A stretch of DNA of 64,000 bases from Amblyornis subalaris (taxonomy: Eukaryota; Chordata; Aves; Passeriformes; Ptilonorhynchidae). Location of the stretch: NCBI GenBank assembly GCA_018881555.1, contig JACAXG010000234.1, forward strand, positions 310,001 to 374,000. Direction: 5' to 3'. This document shows positions 12,701 through 24,700 of this stretch, one piece after another. Numbering within the stretch: position 1 is the first letter of the stretch; each line of letters starts with the position of its first letter. The notes under the pieces are model-generated. The model searched no databases. It was not told the origin of the DNA and saw only the letters and a list, made by a program, of their open reading frames with translations. The position numbers were made by a program, and so were the translations under genes.

Positions 12701-15700
12701 AGAGGGCAGTTTGAGCTTTAAAAGTGCAGGAAAAGGTCCTGTGAACCTCCCTGAAACCTGAGGGACCTGCTCCATTTGCCAGCAGGAGATGGAACCTGNA
12801 TTATTCCCTCTGCTGACTGTGTTGCTTGTCCCACGTGCTTTCCAGAGCCTCCTTTTTCAGCATCCAGTTCCTTGCACTTTGCATGATTTTATCCTAACAA
12901 GTATTTTGAAGGAATAACCTAACAGATAGTTAACATTACATTCCNTTTGTACTTTTCTTGTTATTTACCACATCACAGATGTTATCCCATATCATCATTG
13001 TCTTGCATTTGCTTCCAGATGCTTTTTGAAGACAATGGATAGTTTTTGTCCTGAGGTTAATCCCTCTGACCACCAGCACAGGCTGCTACAATCTGGTGNT
13101 TCTGTACTTGGGTTTTGGGAGCTGCCAACCAGCTCTTCATCTCTTTGATGTTTTACAGACTAAATGTAATGATAACAATACCTTGAGTGGCACAGAGTCA
13201 GAATTGTGAGCAACAAATCAGCATTTTTTCCTCAGGGAGTGAAAAGTTGTTTGTCTCACCTGTTTCTCCATAGGATCGTGGTGAGCAGTTCATCATGAAA
13301 TTCCAATTTTTTTAGCAGTGTGTGAAAACAGTCACTGCGTTTTGTTTTAAAAAAGGATCTCCTTTAAGCATATCCAGAGCTGCTTTTCCAATGAGTTGGG
13401 AGTTAGGCCTGGCACCATTAATTGTTCCCTGTTCTTCTGGCAGATGGTTTCTATTGAAATTTTGCCTCTTCCTCTCCTGGGGCTGGAATTGACACCGTTG
13501 CCACTGAAGTGGAGAACAGGAGTTGACAGCACAGGTTCAGACATGTCACTAAAAGCCTTTTAAGACATATTCTTTACATTAACCCACAAAAATCAATGCA
13601 GGCCCTCTCAGTGCAATGGCATCTGAAATTATGTGGATCTAATATGGCATAATCATTATGTACATTATCACAGGCAGATTCCGTATAATTTTTTATTGCA
13701 TTATTGGCATTTCATTTTCATGGACACACTACAGAGAGTCAAAGATTGCAATAAATCTCACGTGTCAGGTCTGATCCTACAAGGGGGTGCACAGTGTAAA
13801 CTTCTGTCGGAGTTGATATGAAATTCCCTTAAATGTTTAACAGAGCAAGATCCTTCTCAACTCAAAGAATGGCTCTGGAGAGCTGTGAGCAGGGGAATTG
13901 ACCTTACAGTGGTCTTGGAGGTTCAGCAGAGGAAATCTCTTCATCTGTTTCTTCTGGCAGAAATCTTTCCTGGTTGGTGAGAGTGCAGAGAGTTGTTTAT
14001 TGAGAGTAAATAACCATAAAATACCACACAGCTGCCAGCAGTTACCAATTTTTGCTTGAACAGTAGCTGTGGGAAGTGCATCCCAAGCCAGAGTGAGGCT
14101 CAAAGTTACCTTTTCACCATTTGCAGAGAGAGAAGTGGATTTTACCTTTTCAAGATTGGATCATCCTAAATTCAGCATCGAGAATATGTGTTTAGTATAA
14201 GATTAAAATATAATTTCTGAATATCTACTTTGTGTTTGCTAATGCAGAGAAATAGGTTTGCATTTTCATTCTGCTTTAATAAAATACCAGTATAAAACAA
14301 GTTAGGTTTCCACGGATGGAGGAATGTTAAGTTTAAAATGTTCGCTATGTATCTAAATGTACTAAAATGTATCTATGGCGTCCTGCCTGGAGAAACTCTC
14401 CCATTCCTGATTTTATTTCCCTGTGCTCTGTTCCAGCCCATGGACCAGGCTTCCCTTAAAAACAGCGACGTTCTCATCCTGACGGGTCTGACCCAAATCC
14501 CCACTGCCAACCCCGATGGGATGGTGGGAGAATTCTGCAGCAACCTGGGTAGGTCATGGAGAGAAATCTCCTGCCTATTTCATCAGCTTATTCATGGCTT
14601 TGGGTGGGAAATAATTCTGAGATTCCTGGAATTGAATAAGTTGTCCAGCTATAGCTCCTGGCATAAAACTACCTGTTTAGATTTTACGATGTGCTCCTGA
14701 TGTCGTTAATACAGTAAGTGCTTGGAGAGACACAAGTTGTCCCTAAAATGTTTTGGAATGGAACAGGTATAATGAGATTTAATCATCTGCTGCTCCTGGT
14801 TTGCTAAGTATGTCACTTGGCTGCCAATAGACTACGTGTTGCCTGGGCTTTGGATATTGTTCCCAGCTGAAATATTACTATTTCCTTCCTGTGTATCAGC
14901 CAGAGTAAAATCTTTACATACTTTTTTTTTTTATGACTTTCAGTTTTGAAAACAAGCACATCTGCTTCCCTTCTTACACCTGACTTTTAAATATATCAAA
15001 AGCAAACAGCACAATCTCTGTTTTATAAAAAAAGTCAAGATATATTTATAGACCCCCCAGAAATATAAAACCTAATCAGACGCTTTCACAGCTGGAAAAG
15101 CTGATAATTGCAAAGCTGTGATATCAGTGTGAATGGCAGCATTTTCCAGCCTGTGTGGAATGTCACATCCAGTGCTGTTCTCTCCTTTTCTCCCCTTCCC
15201 CCTGCTCAGTTCCTCTGTGCTCTCATCCTTCTTTCATCAAACCACTTTCCNATGTCCTGCTCTATGTTGCCTGTTCTTTTATCAGAGATCTTCNCTTTAT
15301 TTTAAATTCACTACTTTTTACAGATAAAACTAAAAAGTTTGTGATAGGAGGACTCTTACAAAGGTTACCAAAAGACATGACAAGACTAAATCAGACTAAA
15401 TTCGTGGTATAGTGGAAGGCGCCCCTGCCCATGGCAGGGGGTTGGAACTGGATGATCCCTAAGGTCCCTTCCAGCCCAACCCATNCAGTGATCCTAAATA
15501 TCTGTTAATAGAGCACATTTTGGCATTTTATAAGAATGNTAATCATGGGTTTTGCTAAAGATCCTCTCTGCCAACATCCTCGCTCCAATGGGGACTGTGA
15601 GCAGATGCCTGGAGAAGAGTAGGAGAGCAGGGTGAGATTATAGGATACTTTCCTCTCATACTCTTTGAAGTATTTTTATTTCAGGAATTTNCTGAATTAG

Positions 15701-18700
15701 ACATGATTGTGCAGTTAATGATGTCCAGTGGATTTGTTCAGCCTCCCCTGGAAGCTNTGTTTACTCAACACCTGTGACTTCCTTTCCTAAACGTGTGTTT
15801 TTACGTGTGTTTGTGTGTATTTCATCTGTGTTTTCATTGTTTTTAAACATCGTGAATTTTATTACCCTGTGAGCTGTCACAGATCAGCTCTGGTGACCTT
15901 GTTTTGGTAAATCCAGATGTGCTGCCCTTCTCTGTCCCTCCTGGACCTTCATGGAGGTCACTGTCCCCCTCTTATCACACTGAGTAAACAAGAGNGAGAC
16001 TTGTTAATGAAAATGCTTTTAAAAATCAAAGTCTTAGAGATGTNGTCGGGCCAAAGCAGAATCCCGAAGTTGAGTCTGTATAAATAAATGTGTTACATAT
16101 GTCAGTGCAGGTGGGTGTTTGCACAAGTTGTTCTGGTTTACAGAAACATTCTGAACTATTTTGAGGAGTTTGCAGGTCTTGAAGCCCGAGACAAACTCAG
16201 AGAAATGAGAAAATCATTAAAGACCAAAGNAAGATAAAAAGAAGCTTAAAACAATGCTATTGTAAGAATCTGGTAGTTGAGTGGTATTTGCCAAAAACCA
16301 GCAATCTGAAGAANTTAAATCATTCTATATTAATGCAGTTCTAGGGCTGTTTTTTACATGACACCAGCCATATTTACACATCTACACAACATCAGGAAAA
16401 GAAAAGGGTGAATCTGTTTTCTTTCAAATATGTAAAAGAGCATTGGGAAAAGCAAGAGAGTAGGCAAGCTGAGCCCAGTAGTTTTTCATCTATTTTTTTC
16501 CCATTTCCAAAACATTCAGGCGAGTGCACAAGCAGCTCAGAGTACAGAAGGTAAAAACTCTAAATCAGACCAAAATTTCCCAAAAATGTGTATGATGAGG
16601 TACCAGCATGTTTGTGAAGGAGTGATGTGAAGCACAGCAATGGAAGTGTGAAAATTCCACCTTGATCTCTGTTTTCATCCCAGCGTGTGGAGCTGCAGAC
16701 ACCGATTCCCAGGATTCCCAGAGCACATGCATGATTTCCTCCCCACACCGTGTGTGCAGCACTGAAACCACACTCAGTCCCACCTCCAGCTTCCTCTCAG
16801 TTTATCCCCAAGCCCTTTTTTCCCTGCTCAGCAGTGCAGCACCATCACTCTGCAGCTCAAGAAGAGCAGTTCTATTTCCACATTGCCTTGGGCACCAACA
16901 GCAGAGCTGCCAGTCTGTCTGTGGGGACAGTTGGTGATATTTTGTGTGAGTGTGAGGCTGTGTGTGTTTATAGAGAGCAGAAAAGAGCACAGTTTGCTTT
17001 TTAGGTGCCAACTTGACCTTGTGGTGGCAGCTGTTGGAAAAGCAAGGATCTCTTTGTGAGTTGTAAATTGAACAAGTTGTTATGGAGCTGCTGAAGGAGA
17101 CTAAATTTGAAATGCCAAGATTATTATACAACTTTTATCAAGAGAAAGCATCCATCAGTCTGAGATAAATTGGGCTTTAAACAGCTTTCAAATAGATATG
17201 TCCTCTTAGTGACAACTCCAGAAAGTTGTAGTGCTGCAGAGAGCCAGATTGGACCTGCTGCTTGTGTGGAAAGCAATAGGCTTGGAAAGGTTTTCACCCC
17301 TGTTTTGCAAAAGCTGGGAGGTGATTCTTATCCCTCCCAGGATTCATGGAACCCTGGATCCCTGGCCTGGTGGGCATCNGGCTGGAATCATGCTCCACTC
17401 CCTGAATTGTGATTTTATATCCATTATTGCTTCCCAGCTCTGCAGTTTTGCTGGGGGCAGAAGCTCAAGCTCACATCTTCTCTGAGCCTTTACCCTCCAT
17501 TATTTCCTCTGTGGCCCCAGGAATCTTGAACTTGCCAGAGAACCAGTGGCTGTGGGGAAGGGAGAGCTGGAAATTCAGGCTGGTTTGGGTTTGCATGGCC
17601 AGGTTTTGGTAGTGGGGGGCTGCAGGGGTGGTTTCTGTGAGGAGTTGCCAGAAGTTTCCCCCATTCCAGCTGGCTCCGGGATGGACCCACTGCTGGCCAA
17701 GGCCCAGCCCATCAGAGATGGTGGCAGCACCTCTGGGATAACAGAGGGAAGAAGGAAAAAAAATTTACTGTGCAGGAGCAATTGCAGCCAGGGAAGAGAA
17801 GAGTGAGGATATGTGAGAACAGCCCTGCAGACCCCCAGGTCAGTGAGGAAGAAGAGGCAGGAGCTGCTCCAGGTGCCAGAGCGGAGATTCCCAGCCCATG
17901 GAGAGAGGCATCTGTGCCCTTGCAGCCCATGGGGGTCCATGGGGTGCAGAGATCTACCTGCAGCCCCTGCAGAAACCCACACTGGAGCAGGAGGATGCCT
18001 GAAGAAGGCTGTGCCCCCGTGGGAAGCCCATGCTGGAGNAGGGTCCTGGCAGGACCTGTGTCCTGTGGAGAGAGGAGTAATAAATTAACCTAATTTCCAC
18101 AACTAGAGTTCATTTTGCCGGTGATGGAGATCAGTGATTGATCTCTCCCTGGTTTTAACTCTCCCCACAACCCTTTTGTTACATTTTCTCCCCTCTGCCC
18201 AGCTGAGGAGGGCAGTGACAGAGCAGCTTTGGTGGGCACCCAGCCTCCAGCCAGGAGCAAAGCACCACAAAGGAATTAAACTCACATTTTTTTTGTGGCC
18301 TGGACACATTCTTTAATCTGCACCCTGTATCCCATCCCTGGCTCGTGCAACATTCCTGCCACGGTGGGTGTAGGTACTTTCCTCACTGCAGAATTTTTGG
18401 GTGTGTAATGACTCAATGCAAATTCAGGTCCTGGAGCCTNGACTTCCACCCCCAGATGGCTTTGAAAATGTTGTTCTTAATCTCCTCATTCCTCTCTTCA
18501 CATCCTGTTTACAGCTGGGATAGTTTAGATTTGCCCATGTGAGGGGGATAATGTAACACATTGCTGGGATGTTTGGGAACATCTCAAGTTCTAGACAAAC
18601 GTGAACTATTGCTATTCATATCCACAAATATTTTGATGGTGTGGTTTGAATATGGCCTGGAGAAATAAATGCACTACACTGCAAGTTGTGTTATAAGTGA

Positions 18701-21700
18701 TAAACAAGGTGCCTTTGATCACCAGTTGTTGATAGCACCATGTCATAGGCATTGACTGCTACGAGGGGTAAAACAACTATAAATGCATGCAAAAAATCCT
18801 ACTACTCTGTGCATCTCCTTGAACTCCATAAAACTTAAACATTCAGCCAGAAAAATCTTCCTTGAGGAGGATTTTTCCCCAGGTAGGTGGGGCAAAAAGA
18901 CCCTTGATGTACTAAATCCATACTCCAGCAAAGTTTGTCAAGAAATTGAAGTCAAGGAAGTGATTTTGGTGAGATGCAATATTTGTGTTTTCAGGCTCTT
19001 CCACATATTTTTGTGGAATGCTTGATGCATAATGTCACTGCTGCTGCACTGCAGTTAACAGCAGTGGATGGTTTTACCCCACGACCCCAGGTGAAATTGC
19101 TCACTGAGCTGAACAAAGTATTTCCCCTTTCCCAGAAGGTGCAGCATTTTTGTAATTCATTCTGCCTAAAGAACACGATGCTCTGTTTGCTCTGTGCTTG
19201 CTTTTGCTGTTGTGCTCAGANCTGTCTCAATTAGAGAGCAAACCTATTTTCCCTTTTTCTTCTCCTCATTTTTATATAGTCCCATGCTGTCTGCGAGTTT
19301 TAAATGGTTCTTGTTCTATGGAAAGGACAGAAATATTTAGAGTTTTTAAAAAGGAAGAACATTCCATCACCCATTTCCAGCTTTGAGAGCCGTTTGAAAT
19401 AACCACGTCTTCAGCCTTTCATCTGAAATCCAAGCACAGAGCAGTTCACCATGTGCANTGCTTTAGGCTGAGACCTGGGAGCTGTGTCCTTCCCCTCTGG
19501 GGGACANCTAAGACATCGAGCAGGGTTTATTTCGATGGTGAGGTGGTTTGAGTCGCTCCTTTATCCTCCTGTGCCGGTGCACGGCTGCCCTCTCCTGTCA
19601 GGAGTTTTCCATGTGCTCGGGGCTGTCGTGTGCCCCCAGCTAATGGAGTAAAATCGCTCCACTGAGCCTGGAGAAGGCAGGAAATAAATGGTTTTAATGA
19701 TCAGAGGTTTTCCTCCCAATTCATATGCATAATGTGTTGTGCTAATTCATGCAAAANCTGCTTTTTACATGATACTTGGATTAAAGGAATTTATGAAAAG
19801 TTTAAATATGAACCCTGTGAATTGATTTTTCTCATTCTCTCTCCCTTAGCAATGACTGTCCGGAATGGAGGGAATGTGCTGGTTCCCTGTTACCCCTCTG
19901 GAGTTATTTACGACCTGCTGGAGTGCCTCTATCAGTACATTGACTCTGCAGGACTCTCCAACGTCCCCTTTTATTTCATCTCACCTGTTGCCAACAGCTC
20001 CCTGGAGTTCTCTCAGATCTTTGCCGAGTGGTAGGTGTTCCAGGGCAGCCCCAGCTGCTCCCTCAGCTGTGGGAAAGAGCTACATGCAGGTTATCTCTAC
20101 CTGACATATTCTAAAATACACTAAATTAGGATTGTGAACACGTTCCTCAAGTCACCAGGGTGTGTGTGTAAGAACATGTTCTATAATTAGGGAAGGATCA
20201 TTTCCTATAGAAGGTGCAAACTCAAATAACCTGTGCTTTTTGGTACTTACNCTAATGAGTAAATTATGTTCCTGACTTTGAGTGAGTTTTAGCTGTGCCT
20301 GTTTGCATGTCTTAGCCCCCNAAACTCTACCATGGTGTCCCTGGCTAAGCAAAATAGAGTTTTCAGGCTTAATTTTGCCAGCAATGTATTTTCTTGGCAA
20401 AAAAAGGCCGAGGGTGTGCTGGGCTGCATGAGGCAGAGCAGAACCAGCNGGTCAGGAGAGGGGATCCTGCTCTGCACTGCACTGCTGAGGCCACATGGAC
20501 AGTGTTCTATNCAGTTCTGGGCTCCTCAGGACAAGAAGGATNTGGAATTACTGGAACAAGGCCAGCATAGGGCCATGGAGATGAGGAGAGGCTGGGGAAG
20601 CTGGGACTCTCCAGCCTGGAGAGCAGAAGGCTCAGGGGGATCTTACTGCGAGGAAACACCTGGTGGGAAGAACTGAGGATGAGGGATTAGACTCTTCTCA
20701 GTAGGGCCAGCTGACAGAACAAATTAAAACACAGGAAATTCCATCAGGGTAATGGATTTAAACTGNCAGAGGGTGGGGTTAGATGGGATATTGGGAAGGA
20801 ATTTGGGACACCCTCGCACAGGTTGCCCAGAGAAGCTGTGGCTGCCCCAGCCCTGAAAGTGTCCAAGGCCAGGTTGGACAGGGCTTAGAGCAACCTGGGA
20901 TAGTGGAAGGTGTCCCTGCCCATGACAGGGGGTTGGAATGGGATGAGCTTTAAGATCCCTTCCAACCCAAAGCATTCCATGATTCTGTGAAAACTGCAAC
21001 CTCTGTGCAGAGATTGTGGGCACTTTTTGCTAAGGAGACATCAAAATCCAACTGGATGCAGTCCTGGACCACCTGCTCTGGCTGAGAGTTCTTGAGTAGG
21101 GGTTGGACTCGATGACCTCAAGAGGTCCCTCCCAAGCTCAANCATTCTGTGATTTTTAGTCATGAAAAGGAGAACTCAACCACAGAACTCTTCCCAAATT
21201 CTTACAAATGGAGACATGCTGTAGATTATTAAGTACAGTAAGGTAGCTTTTACCTTCTTCCTCTCCAGATTTTGGAGTTCAGGCAAGAAAAGACAGGTCC
21301 TGGAAATTTTGTGTGAATTGATCCCCCAGGAGAATTGTAAAAAGGGAGGCAGAGGTTGAACATCTGTAAAANAGAGGTTTGGGATCAGAACCGTTGTTGA
21401 TTTTCAGGGATTCCAGCCTTCAATTCTACTCTTTACTCAGCTAAAGGAAATCTGCTGCTCTTAATACCCCTTAGACTTTATCAAAATTAGTTTGACCCAG
21501 GCTTATTTCTGTTTAATGAAATATGAGACAGGCAGTGTTTCCCAGAAAAAGCCACCAGGACAGTGTCACTGCAGATCATCGTAACGTCACCCAGACCTCT
21601 GACAAACAGCTTTTTTTAGCTTCTGTAATAGGATGAATCAGGAGTCTGGGTAGAGCTCATCAGCAGCTCTCAATATCTGTGTTTTAAAGATAAGTGATTG

Positions 21701-24700
21701 ATGGAAAATGCCAGGTCACAGCGAGTGTTGGGCCATGGGGAGAGGCAGTTTACCAACACTGGAGCTGCAATAGTAAAGTGCACAGGGGAATTGGATTATA
21801 GTGAGCAAAAGGACCAAGGCACTGCCGAGAAGTGGGATGAGGCAAGTGGAATTTTTCCGACAGATTTTTTGGCTTTGCAAAAGCTGCTGAGGTGTGGACT
21901 AGGAAACAATGTGGATGTTGAGTTACAGATTTGTCTTGAGCAGCAGAGGAGCTCTGTTCCAGTGTGTACAGAGTTACCCTCAGCTGTCTTGCACCTTCTC
22001 TATGTGATCCTGCTGTGATTGGGTTGTTCTGTCCTGTAGGTGTTGTCCTCTAACCAGAAAGACTGGAGGCAACAAGACAAATTGGTGATTTTGCACCTCA
22101 TGCCTCAGAGCCAAGCTGGTTTTCCCCAGAAGTGTAACAGTAGATGGCAGCAGATGCTGCAGGATGTCCTGCACCTCTCACCCAGCTGATTTCCTTTTCT
22201 TTTAAAGGTTGTGTCATAACAAACAAACAAAGGTGTATCTTCCAGAACCTCCTTTTCCCCATGCTGAGGTAAGTAAACCATGGTCTTGTTTACTTTCTGG
22301 ATCACAGTTCCACACAGTGTGGCTGTTGTTTTCCTGATGAACCCTTCCACAGCTCTATAAGTTTTGTGTAATTTTTCATACAAGTGTTTTTTTCCTTCGC
22401 TTTCTGTGCTGAATTTGGGAGCGTGGGGGAGNAATGAGTGATGGTGTTCCCTCAACTCCAAAATTACCCTGTTTATTTCAGCCTATCACTTGCACAGGCT
22501 GGCCTGGTTCACTCCTTCCCACGCAGAAGGAGATCTGGTGTGGGATGTTTGCTCTTATCAACTGCAACCACGAGCATTCCCTTTGTCCAGGCANTTTATT
22601 TCCAAGTCTGGAAAACTAAGAGCTTGTTATCAGAGGCAGCTTAGTCATCCCAGCTCCTGCCTCCCTAACTAAAGCAGGCACCATGTCTGCTGCAGGAGGN
22701 ATGGTATCTTGAAAGAGAGGTTTGATAGCAAAAAGTTAAAGCTTGCTGCACTGTCAGTGGCAATTTTAAATGAATTTACTTGAGCATTGTAGTGAAGCAA
22801 AGAGGAATGAGGCTCCTGTCTTTGGAGGATTTCCCTGCAACATTTGGTGAGGGGATCTTCCCTGCCNCAAAATAATAATTTGAGGGGAAGTTTAGCCAAG
22901 CAGAGATTAAATAAATGTGGTATAACTCATGCCTTCAGAGTTATCTCACNTGTCAGGAAAGGAAATTCTCCCCTGGGAACAGGTAGTTTTCACACTGAAG
23001 TAAACAAGAGGCAGGCTTGGAAAAGAAGAAACAGGACTGAGAATTTTAGCTAAATCCTGCTCCTGTGAGACACTGACACATTTGAGATGTGCAGAAGACT
23101 GGCTCTTCTAGTTGCTGTGGTCCAGACTGTTTGGTGAGATGTGCAGAGTGGCCATGGCAGGTTTCAGAGACAAGAAATTAAATGCTTTTACAGACATTGG
23201 GGTTTTTTTTCCCCTGAGATATCCAGGGTCTTGTTCTGGAAATTGCCATTACCCATCATATCTATCATCTGTAGGTGCTTCAAAGACATTGTTGGAAGTA
23301 AGATCTGACCNGGAGCCCTCACTCTTTCCAGATGCTTGAATGTGTATCAAGCAGGATGTGCAGTGAATTATGTATAATCTGTTACCAAGAATAATGTGGA
23401 CTGCAGGGCAAGCCACCTGTTCACCACTTATTTTATAACCAAAAAATTCATTCCCACTGCTAAATCAATTCCACATTCTCTGAGTACAAGACTCTGCAGC
23501 TTTGCTGCTGGCTGTGCTTTCTGTTTTGCCCTCCATCCCTGCTTTCTGGGGTGTTGATCCACAGTGTCATTGGATTCACAGCCTGTATTCTCCTTCACAA
23601 TATGCACTGGAACTGGCAGATTTCAGTGAAAACCCATCCAAAAATGAGAAGCCAAACGTGCAGCTGTCAAAGACTGGATTAATTAACCCATCTTACACGA
23701 TGGGTCTTTGTGTTTATAGAGTGATAACTCTGTCCTGTAATTCCTAGGACGTTTTAGATTCTCGTGGGGCCTGTTGATAGTGAGATTTTGCCGAATGATT
23801 GTGTGGCTGTTGAAACAGCTTTGCAAGAGCTGCTCTTTGCTTCATGTATAGATCAGGGTAATTATGTAGGAAAGGCCTCACAGCAGTGGATTCCAGATCA
23901 GCTTCCATGCACAGAGGGAGGAACGTGCCTGTTCCAGGTGCAGGATGGAACATCCCACAGGATGTCCATGCCAGGACACCAGAGCTCAGCACGTGCCTTG
24001 GGCTCCTTGTTAAAATCTCCAAAATCTTACAGCTGGCACTGTATGTAATTCACACGGTGTGAGACATCCCTATAACCTCTTCCCAGCACAATCCTGTGCT
24101 TCCACAACCTCCTGGGCAGGAGCTTTGCTTACTGGCACTTCAGGGGATTTTTAATGAGTATCAGAAACAGACAGTGAATGATGGTTTCTATTGGATAGGT
24201 TGTTAGTGGAGAATTGCTTGGCTTTTTTCAAAGTAATGGGAGGCTTGTGCAGTGTAACCTGTGTGGAAATTGCCCATCATGAAAAGATGTGCTTAACTGC
24301 TCAGTTGTTGGAGGAAAATAGGGAATTACTCAGACATGCCTCTCACTTCTTAGGAAACATTAATAACATGCCTGGCATGATACATCAGAGAGGGACAGGC
24401 CAGGAAATAAGCTTCTAATTATCCACAGAACAAGCCCAGCCCAGCATGCTGCTGGTCCTGAAATTTGATGTTCCTGTTAGTTGTATAAACAGCAAGATTT
24501 AAAAACAAAGAAGGCAAAAAATCCCCCAAATCCTCGATGTTGTCCCTTGCAGCAAGGAGTTCCAGCAGTGCCTGATGTGTAGTAGAACAGAACAATTATT
24601 TCCTTTAATCAGCTGTGATTGTATTTGGCATTTCACTTAACTATCCCTTTATTATTGTTGCAAGAGGATAAATAAAAGCATCTTCATTGTCTCTGCAATT

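Larger units (their letters stand above)
14549..19849 (+). other. INTS9 intron with CR1 and ERV LTR remnant
   Basis: It begins gtaggt and ends ccttag. It contains a short CR1 end (15404-15498), the LTR remnant at 17680-18269 and a possible conserved stretch at 19600-19760. Other parts carry no recognised feature. Confidence 0.8.
20031..22207 (+). other. INTS9 intron with two adjacent CR1 ends
   Basis: It begins gtaggt and ends aaag. Nearly a third is CR1: 20404-20990 and, immediately after, a different subfamily end at 21003-21157. The rest is unremarkable. Confidence 0.8.
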
